From Deltaproteobacteria bacterium (GTDB lineage Bacteria; Myxococcota_A; UBA9160; UBA6930): a stretch of 37,941 nt of DNA. The stretch spans positions 1 to 37,941 of the forward strand of contig NYZB01000214.1 of the NCBI GenBank assembly GCA_002687015.1, in the 5' to 3' direction. Both the position numbers and the translations under genes were made by a program. The notes beneath the pieces are model-generated. The model saw only the letters and a list, made by a program, of their open reading frames with translations, made no database searches and was not told the DNA's origin. Of this stretch, positions 26,491 to 33,970 are shown in pieces (position 1 is the first letter of the stretch; each line of letters starts with the position of its first letter).

Positions 26491-27912
26491 ATGCACCGCA
26501 TCGCCGCCGTCGTCTTCGTCACCCTGGTCGGGCTCGCACCTGCGGCCGCCCAGCCCATTGTCGATGTCAACGGCGTTGCGGAGCGGCTGGCCCAGGCCAT
26601 CCGCTTCCCCACCGTGAGCCATCAGGACCCCGCTGCCTTCGAGGGCGCTCCCTTCGACGGGCTCATCGCCCACCTCGCGCTCGCCTATCCGCGCGTCCAC
26701 GAACGACTGAAGGTGGAGAGGGTGAATGGCTACAGCCTGCTCATCTCCTGGCCCGGCCGCGATGCGAAGCTCGATCCCGCACTCTTCATGTCCCATCTCG
26801 ACGTCGTGCCGGTCGAGGAGGAAGCCCTCGAGGGCTGGACCCACCCCCCCTTCGGCGGGGTGATCCACGACGGCTTCGTGTGGGGCCGTGGATCCCTCGA
26901 CGTGAAGAACGGGGTCATCGCCTGGCTCGAGGCGGCCGAGCTCCTGCTCGCGGAGGGCTTCGTCCCCGAGCGGGGCCTGATCTTCGCCTTCGGACACGAC
27001 GAGGAGATCGGCGGGGAGGCCGGTGCGGCAGAGCTGGCCCGCACCCTGCGGGAGCGGGGCACGCGTGTTTCCTTCCTCGTCGACGAGGGGGGCATGATCA
27101 GCGGCGACCTGGGCCTGGTGCCCGGCAAGCTGGTGGCGCAGATCAACACCGCAGAGAAGACCTACTTCACGATCCACCTGAGCGCGACGAGCGAGGGCGG
27201 TCACTCCTCCACCCCGCCTCCGCACACGGCGGTGGGCAAGCTGGCCTCGGCCATCCATCGGCTGGAGGCGAACCCCCTGCCCTTGCGGATCTCCACCCCG
27301 GTGCGCGACCTCTTCGCCGCACTGGCACCCCACGTCCCCCTGGGCCGGCGGCTGGCGCTGCGCAACCTGTGGCTGACGGGGGGAGTGCTGAAACGCCGCA
27401 TGGCCCGAGACCCCTTCCAGGCGGCGATGCTGCGCACGACCACGGCGGCCACGATGATCCACGGCGGAGTGAAGGAGAACGTGGTGCCGAAGCGGGCCAC
27501 AGCGACGGTGAACTTCCGCATCCTTCCCGGAGAGACACCGGATGACGTCCTCGCCCACGTCCGCAAGGTGATCGACGACCCCGAGATCGAGATCAGCTCG
27601 GACACCTGGTCGAGCGCGCCGCGGCCCGGGAGGGTCGATGCCCCTGGCTACGCCGTGCTGTCCGAGGCGATCCGCAGCGTGCACCCGGATGCGGTGGTGG
27701 TGCCGGGCATGCTGCTCGGCGCGACCGATACCCGGCACTTCGCGGACATCGCCGCCGACAGCTATCGCTTCATCGGCGCGCGCATCTCGCGGGACCAGAT
27801 CACCGGAATCCACGGCACGGACGAGCGGATCGCCATCGACGCGCTGGCCGAGGCGGTGGAGATCCACCGCGACATCCTGCGCCGGGCGGGCGGTCTGACG
27901 GGCCCGAACTGA
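26491..27912 (+). CDS. M20-family metallopeptidase, carboxypeptidase S/PM20D1-like
   Basis: This 473-residue exported zinc hydrolase has a signal peptide (about 1-20, ending APAAAQ). The metal ligands of the M20 family are visible: H102 in MSHLDVVPV, bridging D137 in GRGSLDVKNG, the catalytic and ligand Glu pair E171/E172 in GHDEEIGG, D198 in LVDEGG and H441 in GIHGTDE. The lid domain contains SEGGHSSTPP. The length and these motifs are closest to carboxypeptidase S and PM20D1, which cleave or condense N-acyl amino acids. The substrate is not clear from sequence. It appears to be transcribed alone from the TAGTAT promoter-like site. Confidence 0.92.
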   Translation: MHRIAAVVFVTLVGLAPAAAQPIVDVNGVAERLAQAIRFPTVSHQDPAAFEGAPFDGLIAHLALAYPRVHERLKVERVNGYSLLISWPGRDAKLDPALFMSHLDVVPVEEEALEGWTHPPFGGVIHDGFVWGRGSLDVKNGVIAWLEAAELLLAEGFVPERGLIFAFGHDEEIGGEAGAAELARTLRERGTRVSFLVDEGGMISGDLGLVPGKLVAQINTAEKTYFTIHLSATSEGGHSSTPPPHTAVGKLASAIHRLEANPLPLRISTPVRDLFAALAPHVPLGRRLALRNLWLTGGVLKRRMARDPFQAAMLRTTTAATMIHGGVKENVVPKRATATVNFRILPGETPDDVLAHVRKVIDDPEIEISSDTWSSAPRPGRVDAPGYAVLSEAIRSVHPDAVVVPGMLLGATDTRHFADIAADSYRFIGARISRDQITGIHGTDERIAIDALAEAVEIHRDILRRAGGLTGPN

Positions 27913-27930
27913 CGCGCCAGCTCGCGCGTC
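27911..27930 (+). other. Small hairpin at the end of the M20 gene
   Basis: GACGCG (27911-27916) and CGCGTC (27925-27930) form a perfect 6-bp stem with an 8-nt loop starting inside the M20 stop codon. It may separate the M20 transcript from the next operon. There is no U-run. Confidence 0.3.
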
Positions 27931-27936
27931 CTGTGG

Positions 27937-27942
27937 TACAAC
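27937..27942 (+). promoter_or_regulatory. -10-like hexamer just before the small membrane protein gene
   Basis: TACAAC ends 6 nt before the GTG at 27949. It departs from TANNNT only at the last base. There is no Shine-Dalgarno. It would be the promoter of the selenoprotein operon. Confidence 0.33.
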
Positions 27943-27948
27943 GGGCGC

Positions 27949-28353
27949 GTGGCGGCGACCTACCGGATCCTGTGCGGAGCCCTGGGCCTCGGCATGCTCC
28001 TCGGCGGCCTCGCCTTCTTCGCATCGTTCTTCCAGTTCCAGATGCCGAACAGCCCGGGCCTGGGCGAGCCGCTTCCCGTCGGCGTGAACGGCATCTACTT
28101 CGTCGCCTTCACCGGCTGCTGCCTGGTCGCATGGGGCGGCTGCCTGCTCGGCGCCGCGCGCGATGCCCGCGCCGCGCCCTGGATCGGCACCTGGACCGCC
28201 GTCGCCCTGGTGCTGAACGCGGTCTACCGGTTGATGGTGTGGCTGGTCGGCGACTACCACGCCCTGGGCAACCTCCCGCGGGCGGAAGCCGCAGTCTTCC
28301 TGCTGCTGGCGCTGGCGCTACTCTGGACCCGCCCCGCCAAGAGCGCGGTGTAG
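27949..28353 (+). CDS. Small four-helix membrane protein (DUF4345-like)
   Basis: This 134-residue protein has four predicted membrane helices (about 6-27, 47-67, 77-97 and 108-127) with short loops. The motif VGVNGIYFVAFTGCCLVAWG and a later NAVYRLMVWLVGDY resemble the DUF4345 family, but I am not certain. Function is unknown. The GTG start is directly downstream of a TACAAC hexamer. The stop is 8 nt before the start of the thioredoxin-fold gene, so it is the first gene of a three-gene operon and may act as a membrane partner of that protein. Confidence 0.72.
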   Translation: MAATYRILCGALGLGMLLGGLAFFASFFQFQMPNSPGLGEPLPVGVNGIYFVAFTGCCLVAWGGCLLGAARDARAAPWIGTWTAVALVLNAVYRLMVWLVGDYHALGNLPRAEAAVFLLLALALLWTRPAKSAV

Positions 28354-28361
28354 GAGAGGCC

Positions 28362-28961
28362 ATGCTCCGCTGGCTCGGCACCCTCGTCATCCTCGGCCTG
28401 CTGGCCTTGACCTGGGTGCTGCCCGGCACGAGCCTGGGCCGCCGTGGGACCGAGGCGGCCGCACGCATGGAGGCGGCCGGCGCCGGGCCCTTCGTGGGCC
28501 AGCCGATGCCTCCTCTCGCCCTGCGCGACCTCGAGGGCGAGGCGATCCCCTGGGAGACCCTCCAGGGCCACCGGGTGCTGATCACCCTGGAGAGGAGCGT
28601 GGACTGGTGACCCTACACCAAGGCGCGGCTCGTGGAGCTGCGGAAGACCTTCGACGAGGTGCCCGACCTCAAGATCGTCTACGTGATTCCGGACAACCAG
28701 TGGAACGACAAGTCCACGCGCTTCGTCGAGAGCTTCGGCATGCGCGATCGCATCCTCTTTGCGGTGGACCCCGGCAGCCAGGCGGTGGACCAGCTCGGTG
28801 TGCGACGCGAAGACCCGGAGGCCATCGAAGAGGGCGTTCCGCATCCCGCCACCTTCCTGATCGATCGGGGCGGAGTCGTCCGCTTCGCCGACGTCCGAGA
28901 GGACTTCCACGTATGGGTGGATTCGGAGTTCCTGCGGGAGGCGCTCGATGCCATCCCTTGA
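28362..28961 (+). CDS. Thioredoxin-fold selenoprotein with in-frame TGA (Sec83), UxxT type
   Basis: The frame from ATG 28362 (AGGAGAG Shine-Dalgarno) meets a TGA at 28608-28610 and continues in the same frame to 28961. Read through, it gives 199 residues. A membrane anchor or signal (about 5-23) is followed by FVGQPMPPLALRDLEGE, typical of AhpC/TSA-type redoxins. VLITLERSVDW-U-PYTKARLVEL follows, then DLKIVYVIPDN and PATFLIDRGGVVRFADVRED, the usual Trx-fold end. The TGA sits where related proteins have the first Cys of a WCPYC motif, so it most likely encodes selenocysteine; the second position is Thr. A SECIS-like hairpin follows the TGA. Conventional annotation would split this into a short truncated protein and a headless fragment. 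The alternative is a nonsense-mutated gene. Confidence 0.8.
28624..28642 (+). promoter_or_regulatory. Candidate bacterial SECIS hairpin
   Basis: An 8-bp stem (28624-28631 with 28635-28642, one G-U pair) closes a GTG triloop at 28632-28634. The loop begins 22 nt after the TGA and its first base is G. That fits the bacterial SECIS model: a short apical loop with an early G, about 16-37 nt downstream of UGA. The hairpin is inside the coding sequence, as expected for SelB-dependent decoding in bacteria. Confidence 0.65.
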
Positions 28962-29995
28962 TCCAGCGCGCAGCGGCCTTCGCAGCCGCTCTCCTGCTGT
29001 GTGCGGCGCCGGCCTTCGGAGACGAGGGGCGGCGCTTCTCGTTCCGGTACGAGACGAGCGTCGGACCGGTCGAAGCAGGCCTGGGGCCGGTCCACGTGTT
29101 CGTGCCCCTGCCCGCCGAGACCGGGCAACAGCAGGTCCTGGAGACCCGGATCGAGGCATCGATCCCGGGCAGCGTGGAGATCGAGCCGACCCATGGCAAT
29201 CGCTACTGGCACGGGAGGCTGCCCGTCTCCGATGGAGCGCCGATCCGCATCACCATCGACTCGACGGTGGTACGGAAGACCCACAGCGTCCGACCCCAGG
29301 CAGACCGCGCGCTCTCGGTGGAAGAACGGGAACGATGGGCCGCCTTCCTCGCACCCAACGCGAGAGTGGCCGTCGGGGATCCGATCCTGGAACCCATCCT
29401 CGCAGAGATCCGCGCAGCGCGGCCCAGCGAGAAGGCCAGCGATACCGCCCGCGCCATCTACGACTGGGTCGTCGACAATGTGGAGTACAAGAAGATCGGA
29501 ACGGGTTGGGGCCACGGCGATACCTTCTGGGCTTGCAACGAGCGTTACGGCAACTGCACCGACTTCCACGCCCTCTTCATCTCCCTCGCGCGCAGCGAGG
29601 GCATCCTCGCGCGCAGCGAGGGCATCCCCGCGCGCTTCGAGATCGGATTCCCCGTGCCGGGCTCGCAACCGGCTGGCTCGATCGGCGGCTACCACTGCTG
29701 GGTGAACTTCTACCTCCCGGGCAGCGGCTGGGTCCCCATCGATGCCTCCGAGGCCTCGAAGGACCCGGAGAAACGCGAGCTCTACTACGGCACCCATCCG
29801 CCGGACCGCATCCACTTCACCACCGGACGCGATCTCCGACTGGGCAGGGACCACCGCGGACCAGCGCTCAACTACTTCGTCTACCCCTACGTCGAGGTGG
29901 CCGGCACGCCCTTCGAGGGCGAGGTCGTGCGGAGCTTCACCTACTCCACCCCGACGGCGGACGGGGCGGGTGCAGGGCGCTCCCCTGCGAGGTGA
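28958..29995 (+). CDS. Exported transglutaminase-like domain protein
   Basis: This 345-residue protein has a signal peptide (about 1-21, AAAFAAALLLCAAPAFGD), an N-terminal beta domain and a transglutaminase-like core. The catalytic triad is visible: C200 in YGNCTDFHALF, H246 in GGYHCWVNFY and D262 in VPIDASEA. Bacterial members act as cysteine proteases or amide hydrolases in the envelope. The start is a TTG inside the upstream stop (TTGA), which couples it to the selenoprotein; a GGGAGG lies 16 nt upstream. Residues about 210-223 contain a perfect tandem copy of LARSEGI. Most relatives have only one such unit before PARFEIGFP, so this is probably a local 21-bp duplication between the catalytic Cys and His. 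Confidence 0.85.
   Translation: MIQRAAAFAAALLLCAAPAFGDEGRRFSFRYETSVGPVEAGLGPVHVFVPLPAETGQQQVLETRIEASIPGSVEIEPTHGNRYWHGRLPVSDGAPIRITIDSTVVRKTHSVRPQADRALSVEERERWAAFLAPNARVAVGDPILEPILAEIRAARPSEKASDTARAIYDWVVDNVEYKKIGTGWGHGDTFWACNERYGNCTDFHALFISLARSEGILARSEGIPARFEIGFPVPGSQPAGSIGGYHCWVNFYLPGSGWVPIDASEASKDPEKRELYYGTHPPDRIHFTTGRDLRLGRDHRGPALNYFVYPYVEVAGTPFEGEVVRSFTYSTPTADGAGAGRSPAR
29585..29626 (+). repeat. Perfect 21-bp tandem duplication inside the transglutaminase gene
   Basis: Two identical 21-bp units (29585-29605 and 29606-29626), each starting CTCGCGCGCAGC, encode LARSEGI twice. The frame is kept. The inserted heptapeptide lies between the catalytic Cys and His. Confidence 0.85.
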
Positions 29996-30066
29996 ACCCG
30001 CGCCTAGGCGATGCGACCCGGGACGTAGGGAACCCGCGCCTAGGCGATGCGACCCGGGACGTAGGG
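29995..30066. repeat. Perfect 36-bp tandem duplication at the SDR 3' end
   Basis: Two identical 36-bp units (29995-30030 and 30031-30066), each starting AACCCGCGCC, fill the convergent gap. The unit at 30031-30066 encodes the last residues of the SDR (PYVPGRIA) and its stop. The other unit is an untranslated copy with a second stop. The transglutaminase TGA ends at the first base of the array. Confidence 0.85.
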
Positions 30067-30834
30067 ATGGGAGCTGGACAGCCCGCCATCGACGGCCAGG
30101 GCCTGCCCGTTCACGTAGCTGCTCTCGTCGCTGGCCAGGAAGACCGCCATGTTGGCGATCTCGACGGGTGCGCCGTAGCGCTTGAGCGGGTTGAGCTGGC
30201 CGATCCGGCTCTCCTTGCCCGCGGCGCGGGCGGCGTCGAACATCGGCCTGGTCATGCCGGTCTCGATCAACCCGGGGCAGATTGCGTTGACCCGCACTCC
30301 CGTACCCGAGAGCTGATAGGCCGCCGTCTGCACGAGGCTCACGACACCTGCCTTGCTCGCGCTGTAGGGCGTCGGACCGGCCCCCGAGCGGAGTGCGGCC
30401 ACCGAGGCCGTACAGAGGATCGACCCGCCCCCGTGCTCCTTCATGTGCCGGGCACCGTGCTTCACCGCCAGGAAGGGACCGATCAGGTTCACCCGCAGCA
30501 CCGGCTCCCAGTCCGCGGCCCGGAGGTCCAGCAAGGGCTCCATCCCGCCGCCGATCCCGGCGTTCGCGTAGATCACCTCGAGCCCGCCGAGCTCGGCCAC
30601 GCAGTCGGCGACCAGGCCCTCGACGGTGGCCTCGTCGGAGACGTCGCAGGCGGCGCTTCGGACCCGGCCGCCGGCCTTCTCGATGGCTTCGGCGGTCTCG
30701 GCGAGCCCCGCCTCGTTCAGGTCGGCGGCGAGCACCAGGGCGCCCTCCTCCGCAAAGCGGATCGACGTGGCGCGTCCGATGCCGCTTCCGGCCCCGGTCA
30801 CGATGGCCCGCTTGCCGGCGAGTCGTGCAGTCAT
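30040..30834 (-). CDS. Short-chain dehydrogenase/reductase (classical SDR)
   Basis: This 264-residue NAD(P)-dependent oxidoreductase carries TGAGSGIG (13-20) and NAG (91-93). The catalytic tetrad is N116, S144, Y157 and K161 (YSASK). Asp38 in AADLN at the end of strand 2 points to NAD over NADP. The C-terminus has [20 protein letters not shown] and the usual [11 protein letters not shown]. The start ATG 30834 has a GGGAGG Shine-Dalgarno and lies 20 nt after the GST-family gene, so the two form an operon. Substrate is unknown. Its last codons are part of a 36-bp tandem duplication. Confidence 0.94.
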   Translation of the reverse strand: MTARLAGKRAIVTGAGSGIGRATSIRFAEEGALVLAADLNEAGLAETAEAIEKAGGRVRSAACDVSDEATVEGLVADCVAELGGLEVIYANAGIGGGMEPLLDLRAADWEPVLRVNLIGPFLAVKHGARHMKEHGGGSILCTASVAALRSGAGPTPYSASKAGVVSLVQTAAYQLSGTGVRVNAICPGLIETGMTRPMFDAARAAGKESRIGQLNPLKRYGAPVEIANMAVFLASDESSYVNGQALAVDGGLSSSHPYVPGRIA

Positions 30835-30854
30835 GGGTGGGAGCCTCCCGGAGC

Positions 30855-31883
30855 TCAGGCGACGAGCGCCTCGCAGCCCGTACCCTCCAGGATGTCGAGA
30901 GCCGCGCGCCTGTCCTGGTCGGAGAGAGAGGCGAAGTGCTCGCGCAGCCAGCCCAGGCACTTGCCCTGGTAGGGGAAGGGCTTCTGGACCCAGCGCTGCC
31001 CGTCGACCTCGCACTCGACCTTCTCGGCGCCGCTCGTGAGCGCCGCGGCATTGGCGAGCATGAAGGGCACGTACCCCCGGCCGATCTCCGTCAGCAGGGC
31101 CCGAAGCGTCTCCGGGACGTCGTCCCGCCGAATCCAGCCTTCCTCTTCCGCCGCGATGCCCGAGAGGTCCTCGGTCACCTCCACCCAGGCGCACACGCGC
31201 GGCGACTCCTCGAGCGCGATCGCGGCGGGGGTGGGATCGACGAGCACCAGCTGGGTGAGCTGGCCGAAGAGCGCGAAGTCCGCGGAAGCCGGTCGCTGCC
31301 CGAGCACGTAGGGCTGCTCGGTCAGCCGGGCGTCGAGCAGGCGCAGGAAGCGCCGATAGCTGGCCTCGATCACGGGACCCGTCGTTTCGTTGGAGCCGAC
31401 CACCCAGAGCCGCTCGATCTGGCGTTCGCAGATCATCTTCGACATGGGGGCGATCTTGCTGTCGGGCACGTCGATGTGGCCCCACCGGGGCAGCAGCGCT
31501 CCCGCCTTCTCGATGTCGGGCGCATAGGACCAGCGGTAGTGGAACATCATCTTCGTGACCCACTCGTCGCCGTAGTCCTCGATCAGCGCGTCGAGGAAGG
31601 CCAGCACCGGATCCGTCGGGACCACACTGCGGCCCTCGTAGCGGCCCTCGAGCTCACGGATCAGCGGGCTGGTGTCGATGGCCGCGCGGTCCTCGCCACC
31701 CTCCTCGCCGGGAAAGACCAGGATCGGCATCAGGTGCACCGGCACCTTGGGAATGTCCGGGTCGCCCGGGCCGCGAACGGTCTTCCAGGTGTGGGGGATA
31801 CGGCGGTAGCGGAGCACCGCGCGAAGCTTGCGGCTGTAGGGGGAGCCGGGTGCGCCGAGGATGCGAAGGGGTGTCGTCGACAT
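30855..31883 (-). CDS. Glutathione S-transferase family protein, long form
   Basis: This 342-residue protein begins with a thioredoxin-like GST N-terminal domain (about 5-85): [20 protein letters not shown], with Ser in place of a redox Cys, then [10 protein letters not shown], which forms the glutathione-binding end. An alpha-helical C-terminal domain follows (about 95-260; [16 protein letters not shown] is the GST C-terminal signature). About 80 further residues ([19 protein letters not shown]) make it longer than the usual 200-230. The ATG is preceded by a strong AGGAGG. It heads a two-gene operon with the SDR and has a palindromic operator-like site in its promoter. A role in converting electrophilic or aromatic compounds is inferred. 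Confidence 0.9.
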   Translation of the reverse strand: MSTTPLRILGAPGSPYSRKLRAVLRYRRIPHTWKTVRGPGDPDIPKVPVHLMPILVFPGEEGGEDRAAIDTSPLIRELEGRYEGRSVVPTDPVLAFLDALIEDYGDEWVTKMMFHYRWSYAPDIEKAGALLPRWGHIDVPDSKIAPMSKMICERQIERLWVVGSNETTGPVIEASYRRFLRLLDARLTEQPYVLGQRPASADFALFGQLTQLVLVDPTPAAIALEESPRVCAWVEVTEDLSGIAAEEEGWIRRDDVPETLRALLTEIGRGYVPFMLANAAALTSGAEKVECEVDGQRWVQKPFPYQGKCLGWLREHFASLSDQDRRAALDILEGTGCEALVA

Positions 31884-31906
31884 GGGGCCTCCTGAGCGGG
31901 ACCCAG

Positions 31907-31936
31907 ATAGTGGCATTTCCACTGTCACGATGTCAA
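31907..31936 (-). promoter_or_regulatory. Promoter of the GST-SDR operon with a palindromic operator-like site
   Basis: On the minus strand TTGACA (31936-31931) is a perfect -35, followed after 18 nt by CACTAT (31912-31907), a weak -10. The inverted repeat AGTGG-N5-CCACT (31909-31923) lies between the two and overlaps the -10. A repressor dimer, for example of the TetR type, bound there would block transcription. No regulator gene is adjacent. The -35 overlaps the stop codon of the patatin-like gene. Confidence 0.5.
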
Positions 31937-32991
31937 ACGATGAAGGGCTGCGCCCGGCCCGAGGGATCCTCGAGCAACGCTTCGAGCTCGGAGACGAGGC
32001 TCTCACAGCGGGCCACCACCTCGCGCCAGCGCCGCTGGCGCTCGGCGGTGCGCAGTGCCTCGAAGTCCCGCCGATCGGGCACCTTGCCGCCTGGCAGCGA
32101 GGCCACGAAGGCGTCGGAGGGCGCCAGCAGGACCACCCGGTCGAGGGCGCTGGCCCGCGGCCGGCGCCAGCGCAGCGGCTTGTCGAACCAGCCGGGCGTG
32201 ATGCGATCGAAGAAGTGGGGAAAGAGCACGAGCCCATCGCCGCCGGTCGCCCGCGTGAACTCGAAGTCGAAGTGGTAGTCGATGATGCCGCCGTCGAAGT
32301 AGGTGCCGCGGGGTGCGCCCGGGGGCCGCGGAACCCCCGCCATCACGAGAGGGATCGAGCCGCTCGCGAGGATCGCGTCGCCGAGGTTGTCGGCGGTCAG
32401 GGGCGTGCTCTGGCCACCCATCTTCAGCCCGCCTCCGGGCGATGCGAAGACCACCCGTTCGAAGAACCCGGCCAGAAGCCTCCGCGAGAGCGCATTGGCG
32501 AGGGCGGCGGCGCCGAGCCCGAGCCGGAAGGCCATCCCGCGATCCGCCTCCCGGCCACGCAGGCGCGCGGTGACGACATGGCTGCGCAGGAGCGGATTCT
32601 CGACGATCTCCCGCGCACCGTCCTCGCCGAGCATCGCCAGGTGGATCCGACGCGTCTCGCTGCTCACCTCTTCGGGGCTCGGCCGCCTGCCCTCCCGGTA
32701 GCTCTGCTCGATGTAGGATTCCTCGAGTCGGGCGAGTGCCGCGTGGGGGTCGCGCTGGGCGAAGGCGGCGTGACGGAAGGTCCCGATGCTGGAGCCCAGG
32801 AGATCCAGCGGCCGCGTGCGCGGCGCGAGGAGACGCCGGACCAGGATCCGATCGAGCTGACTCAGCACCAACCACTTCGGCCCCCCCGAGGCGCCGACGA
32901 GGGTCGAGAAGGCGTCGGGCTGGAAGCCCTGCTGCTCGAGGCGGCGCCGCGCCGCGGGGCCGGCCCGCAGGACCAGGGAAGCCGTCGCCAC
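31933..32991 (-). CDS. Patatin-like phospholipase family protein
   Basis: This 352-residue protein has the patatin Ser-Asp dyad. The oxyanion-hole motif is VGASGGPKW (about 32-40), the nucleophile is S68 in GSSIG, and the general base Asp is in YFDGGIIDYH. FASPGGGLKMGG and LASGSIPLVM are further patatin features. No signal peptide is seen. It is probably a cytoplasmic or membrane-associated lipid acyl hydrolase. The GTG start follows the stop of the MBL-fold gene by a single base, so the two form an operon and are likely coupled. Confidence 0.88.
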   Translation of the reverse strand: MATASLVLRAGPAARRRLEQQGFQPDAFSTLVGASGGPKWLVLSQLDRILVRRLLAPRTRPLDLLGSSIGTFRHAAFAQRDPHAALARLEESYIEQSYREGRRPSPEEVSSETRRIHLAMLGEDGAREIVENPLLRSHVVTARLRGREADRGMAFRLGLGAAALANALSRRLLAGFFERVVFASPGGGLKMGGQSTPLTADNLGDAILASGSIPLVMAGVPRPPGAPRGTYFDGGIIDYHFDFEFTRATGGDGLVLFPHFFDRITPGWFDKPLRWRRPRASALDRVVLLAPSDAFVASLPGGKVPDRRDFEALRTAERQRRWREVVARCESLVSELEALLEDPSGRAQPFIV

Positions 32992-32992
32992 C

Positions 32993-33892
32993 TCAGCGGA
33001 GGCCGGCCGCCACGAGGCGCAGGAAGTCGTCGGCCTTCATGAAGCCTCCGCCCCAGGTGGCGTCGAGATCGGCGGTGGGCTTCCCGGCGACGATCTCGTC
33101 GATGCTGCGACCCTGGGCGAGCCCCTGGCTCACGCGGTCGCGCACCGCGACGAGCATGTCGCGGTAGGTCTCGAGCTCCTCACGCCTCGACAGTGGACCG
33201 TGGCCGGGAATGATCCTGGTCGCGTCACTTGCACGGGCCAGGACGCCGTTCACCGCATCGATCATGCCGTTCACTCCACCGCCGCTGTCCACGTCGATGA
33301 AGGGGTACATCCCGTTGAAGTAGGTGTCGCCCATGTGCACGGCGTCGCGCCCTTCGAACCAGAGGATCGCGTCGCCATCGGTGTGTGCGGCAGCGACGTG
33401 CTGGACCTGGACCCGCACGCCGTTCATGTGGAAGCCCACTTCTTCGCGAAACGTGATCACCGGAAGAGCGAGTGCGGGCGATGCGGGCACGGCCTGGCCG
33501 CGGATTCGCATCACCTGCTCCACGCTCATGCGTTCCCGCACCTTGTCGTGGGCGACGATGACGGCTCCGCTGCCCCCCAGGTTCTCGTTGCCTCCCGTGT
33601 GGTCCCCGTGCCAGTGCGTGTTGACCACGAAGCGGATCGGCCCCGGATGCAGGGCGGTCACCGCGGCGCGGATCTTGTCGGTGAGCGGCGCGTACTGGTC
33701 GTCCACGAGCAGGACCCCGTCGGGCCCGTGGAGCACGGCGATGTTGCCACCGCGGCCGACGAGCATGTGGAGACCGGGAGCGACGGGTACCGTCGTGATC
33801 TCCACGCCTGCCATGTCCCGGGCGGGGATCGCCGGCGCGAGGACCAGGGTCACGAGGAGGAGCAAGGCGCCGTGCCGGGGCTTCGGTGTCAT
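32993..33892 (-). CDS. Exported metallo-beta-lactamase-fold hydrolase
   Basis: This 299-residue zinc hydrolase has a signal peptide (about 1-24, LLLLVTLVLAPAIPA). The MBL signature THWHGDHTGG supplies H93, H95, D97 and H98. Further ligands are H in AAHTDGDAI, D in MGDTYF and H in IPGHGP. This set and its spacing fit the subclass B3/quinoprotein-relay-like group of exported MBL proteins, not RNase Z or glyoxalase II. Substrate is unknown; real beta-lactamase activity is not implied. It is the first gene of a pair with the patatin-like gene and diverges from the sulfatase across 78 bp. Confidence 0.9.
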   Translation of the reverse strand: MTPKPRHGALLLLVTLVLAPAIPARDMAGVEITTVPVAPGLHMLVGRGGNIAVLHGPDGVLLVDDQYAPLTDKIRAAVTALHPGPIRFVVNTHWHGDHTGGNENLGGSGAVIVAHDKVRERMSVEQVMRIRGQAVPASPALALPVITFREEVGFHMNGVRVQVQHVAAAHTDGDAILWFEGRDAVHMGDTYFNGMYPFIDVDSGGGVNGMIDAVNGVLARASDATRIIPGHGPLSRREELETYRDMLVAVRDRVSQGLAQGRSIDEIVAGKPTADLDATWGGGFMKADDFLRLVAAGLR

Positions 33893-33970
33893 CCCGCCAT
33901 GGCACCGCGTTCTGGCGCCGCTGGCAAGCGCGGGGACGTGGGGGCACCCTTGCGCGCGGGAGGAACCCGC

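Noticed and set aside
28362-28610. A short complete protein ending at the TGA
   Set aside because: It would stop exactly before the redox centre, and the same frame resumes with the rest of the fold. Selenocysteine read-through is the better explanation.
29585-30066. A CRISPR-like array
   Set aside because: These are two unrelated two-copy tandem duplications without spacers, and no cas gene is present.
32993-33892. A true beta-lactamase
   Set aside because: The MBL fold is clear, but the context and the sequence outside the metal motifs do not support antibiotic hydrolysis. The family has many other functions.
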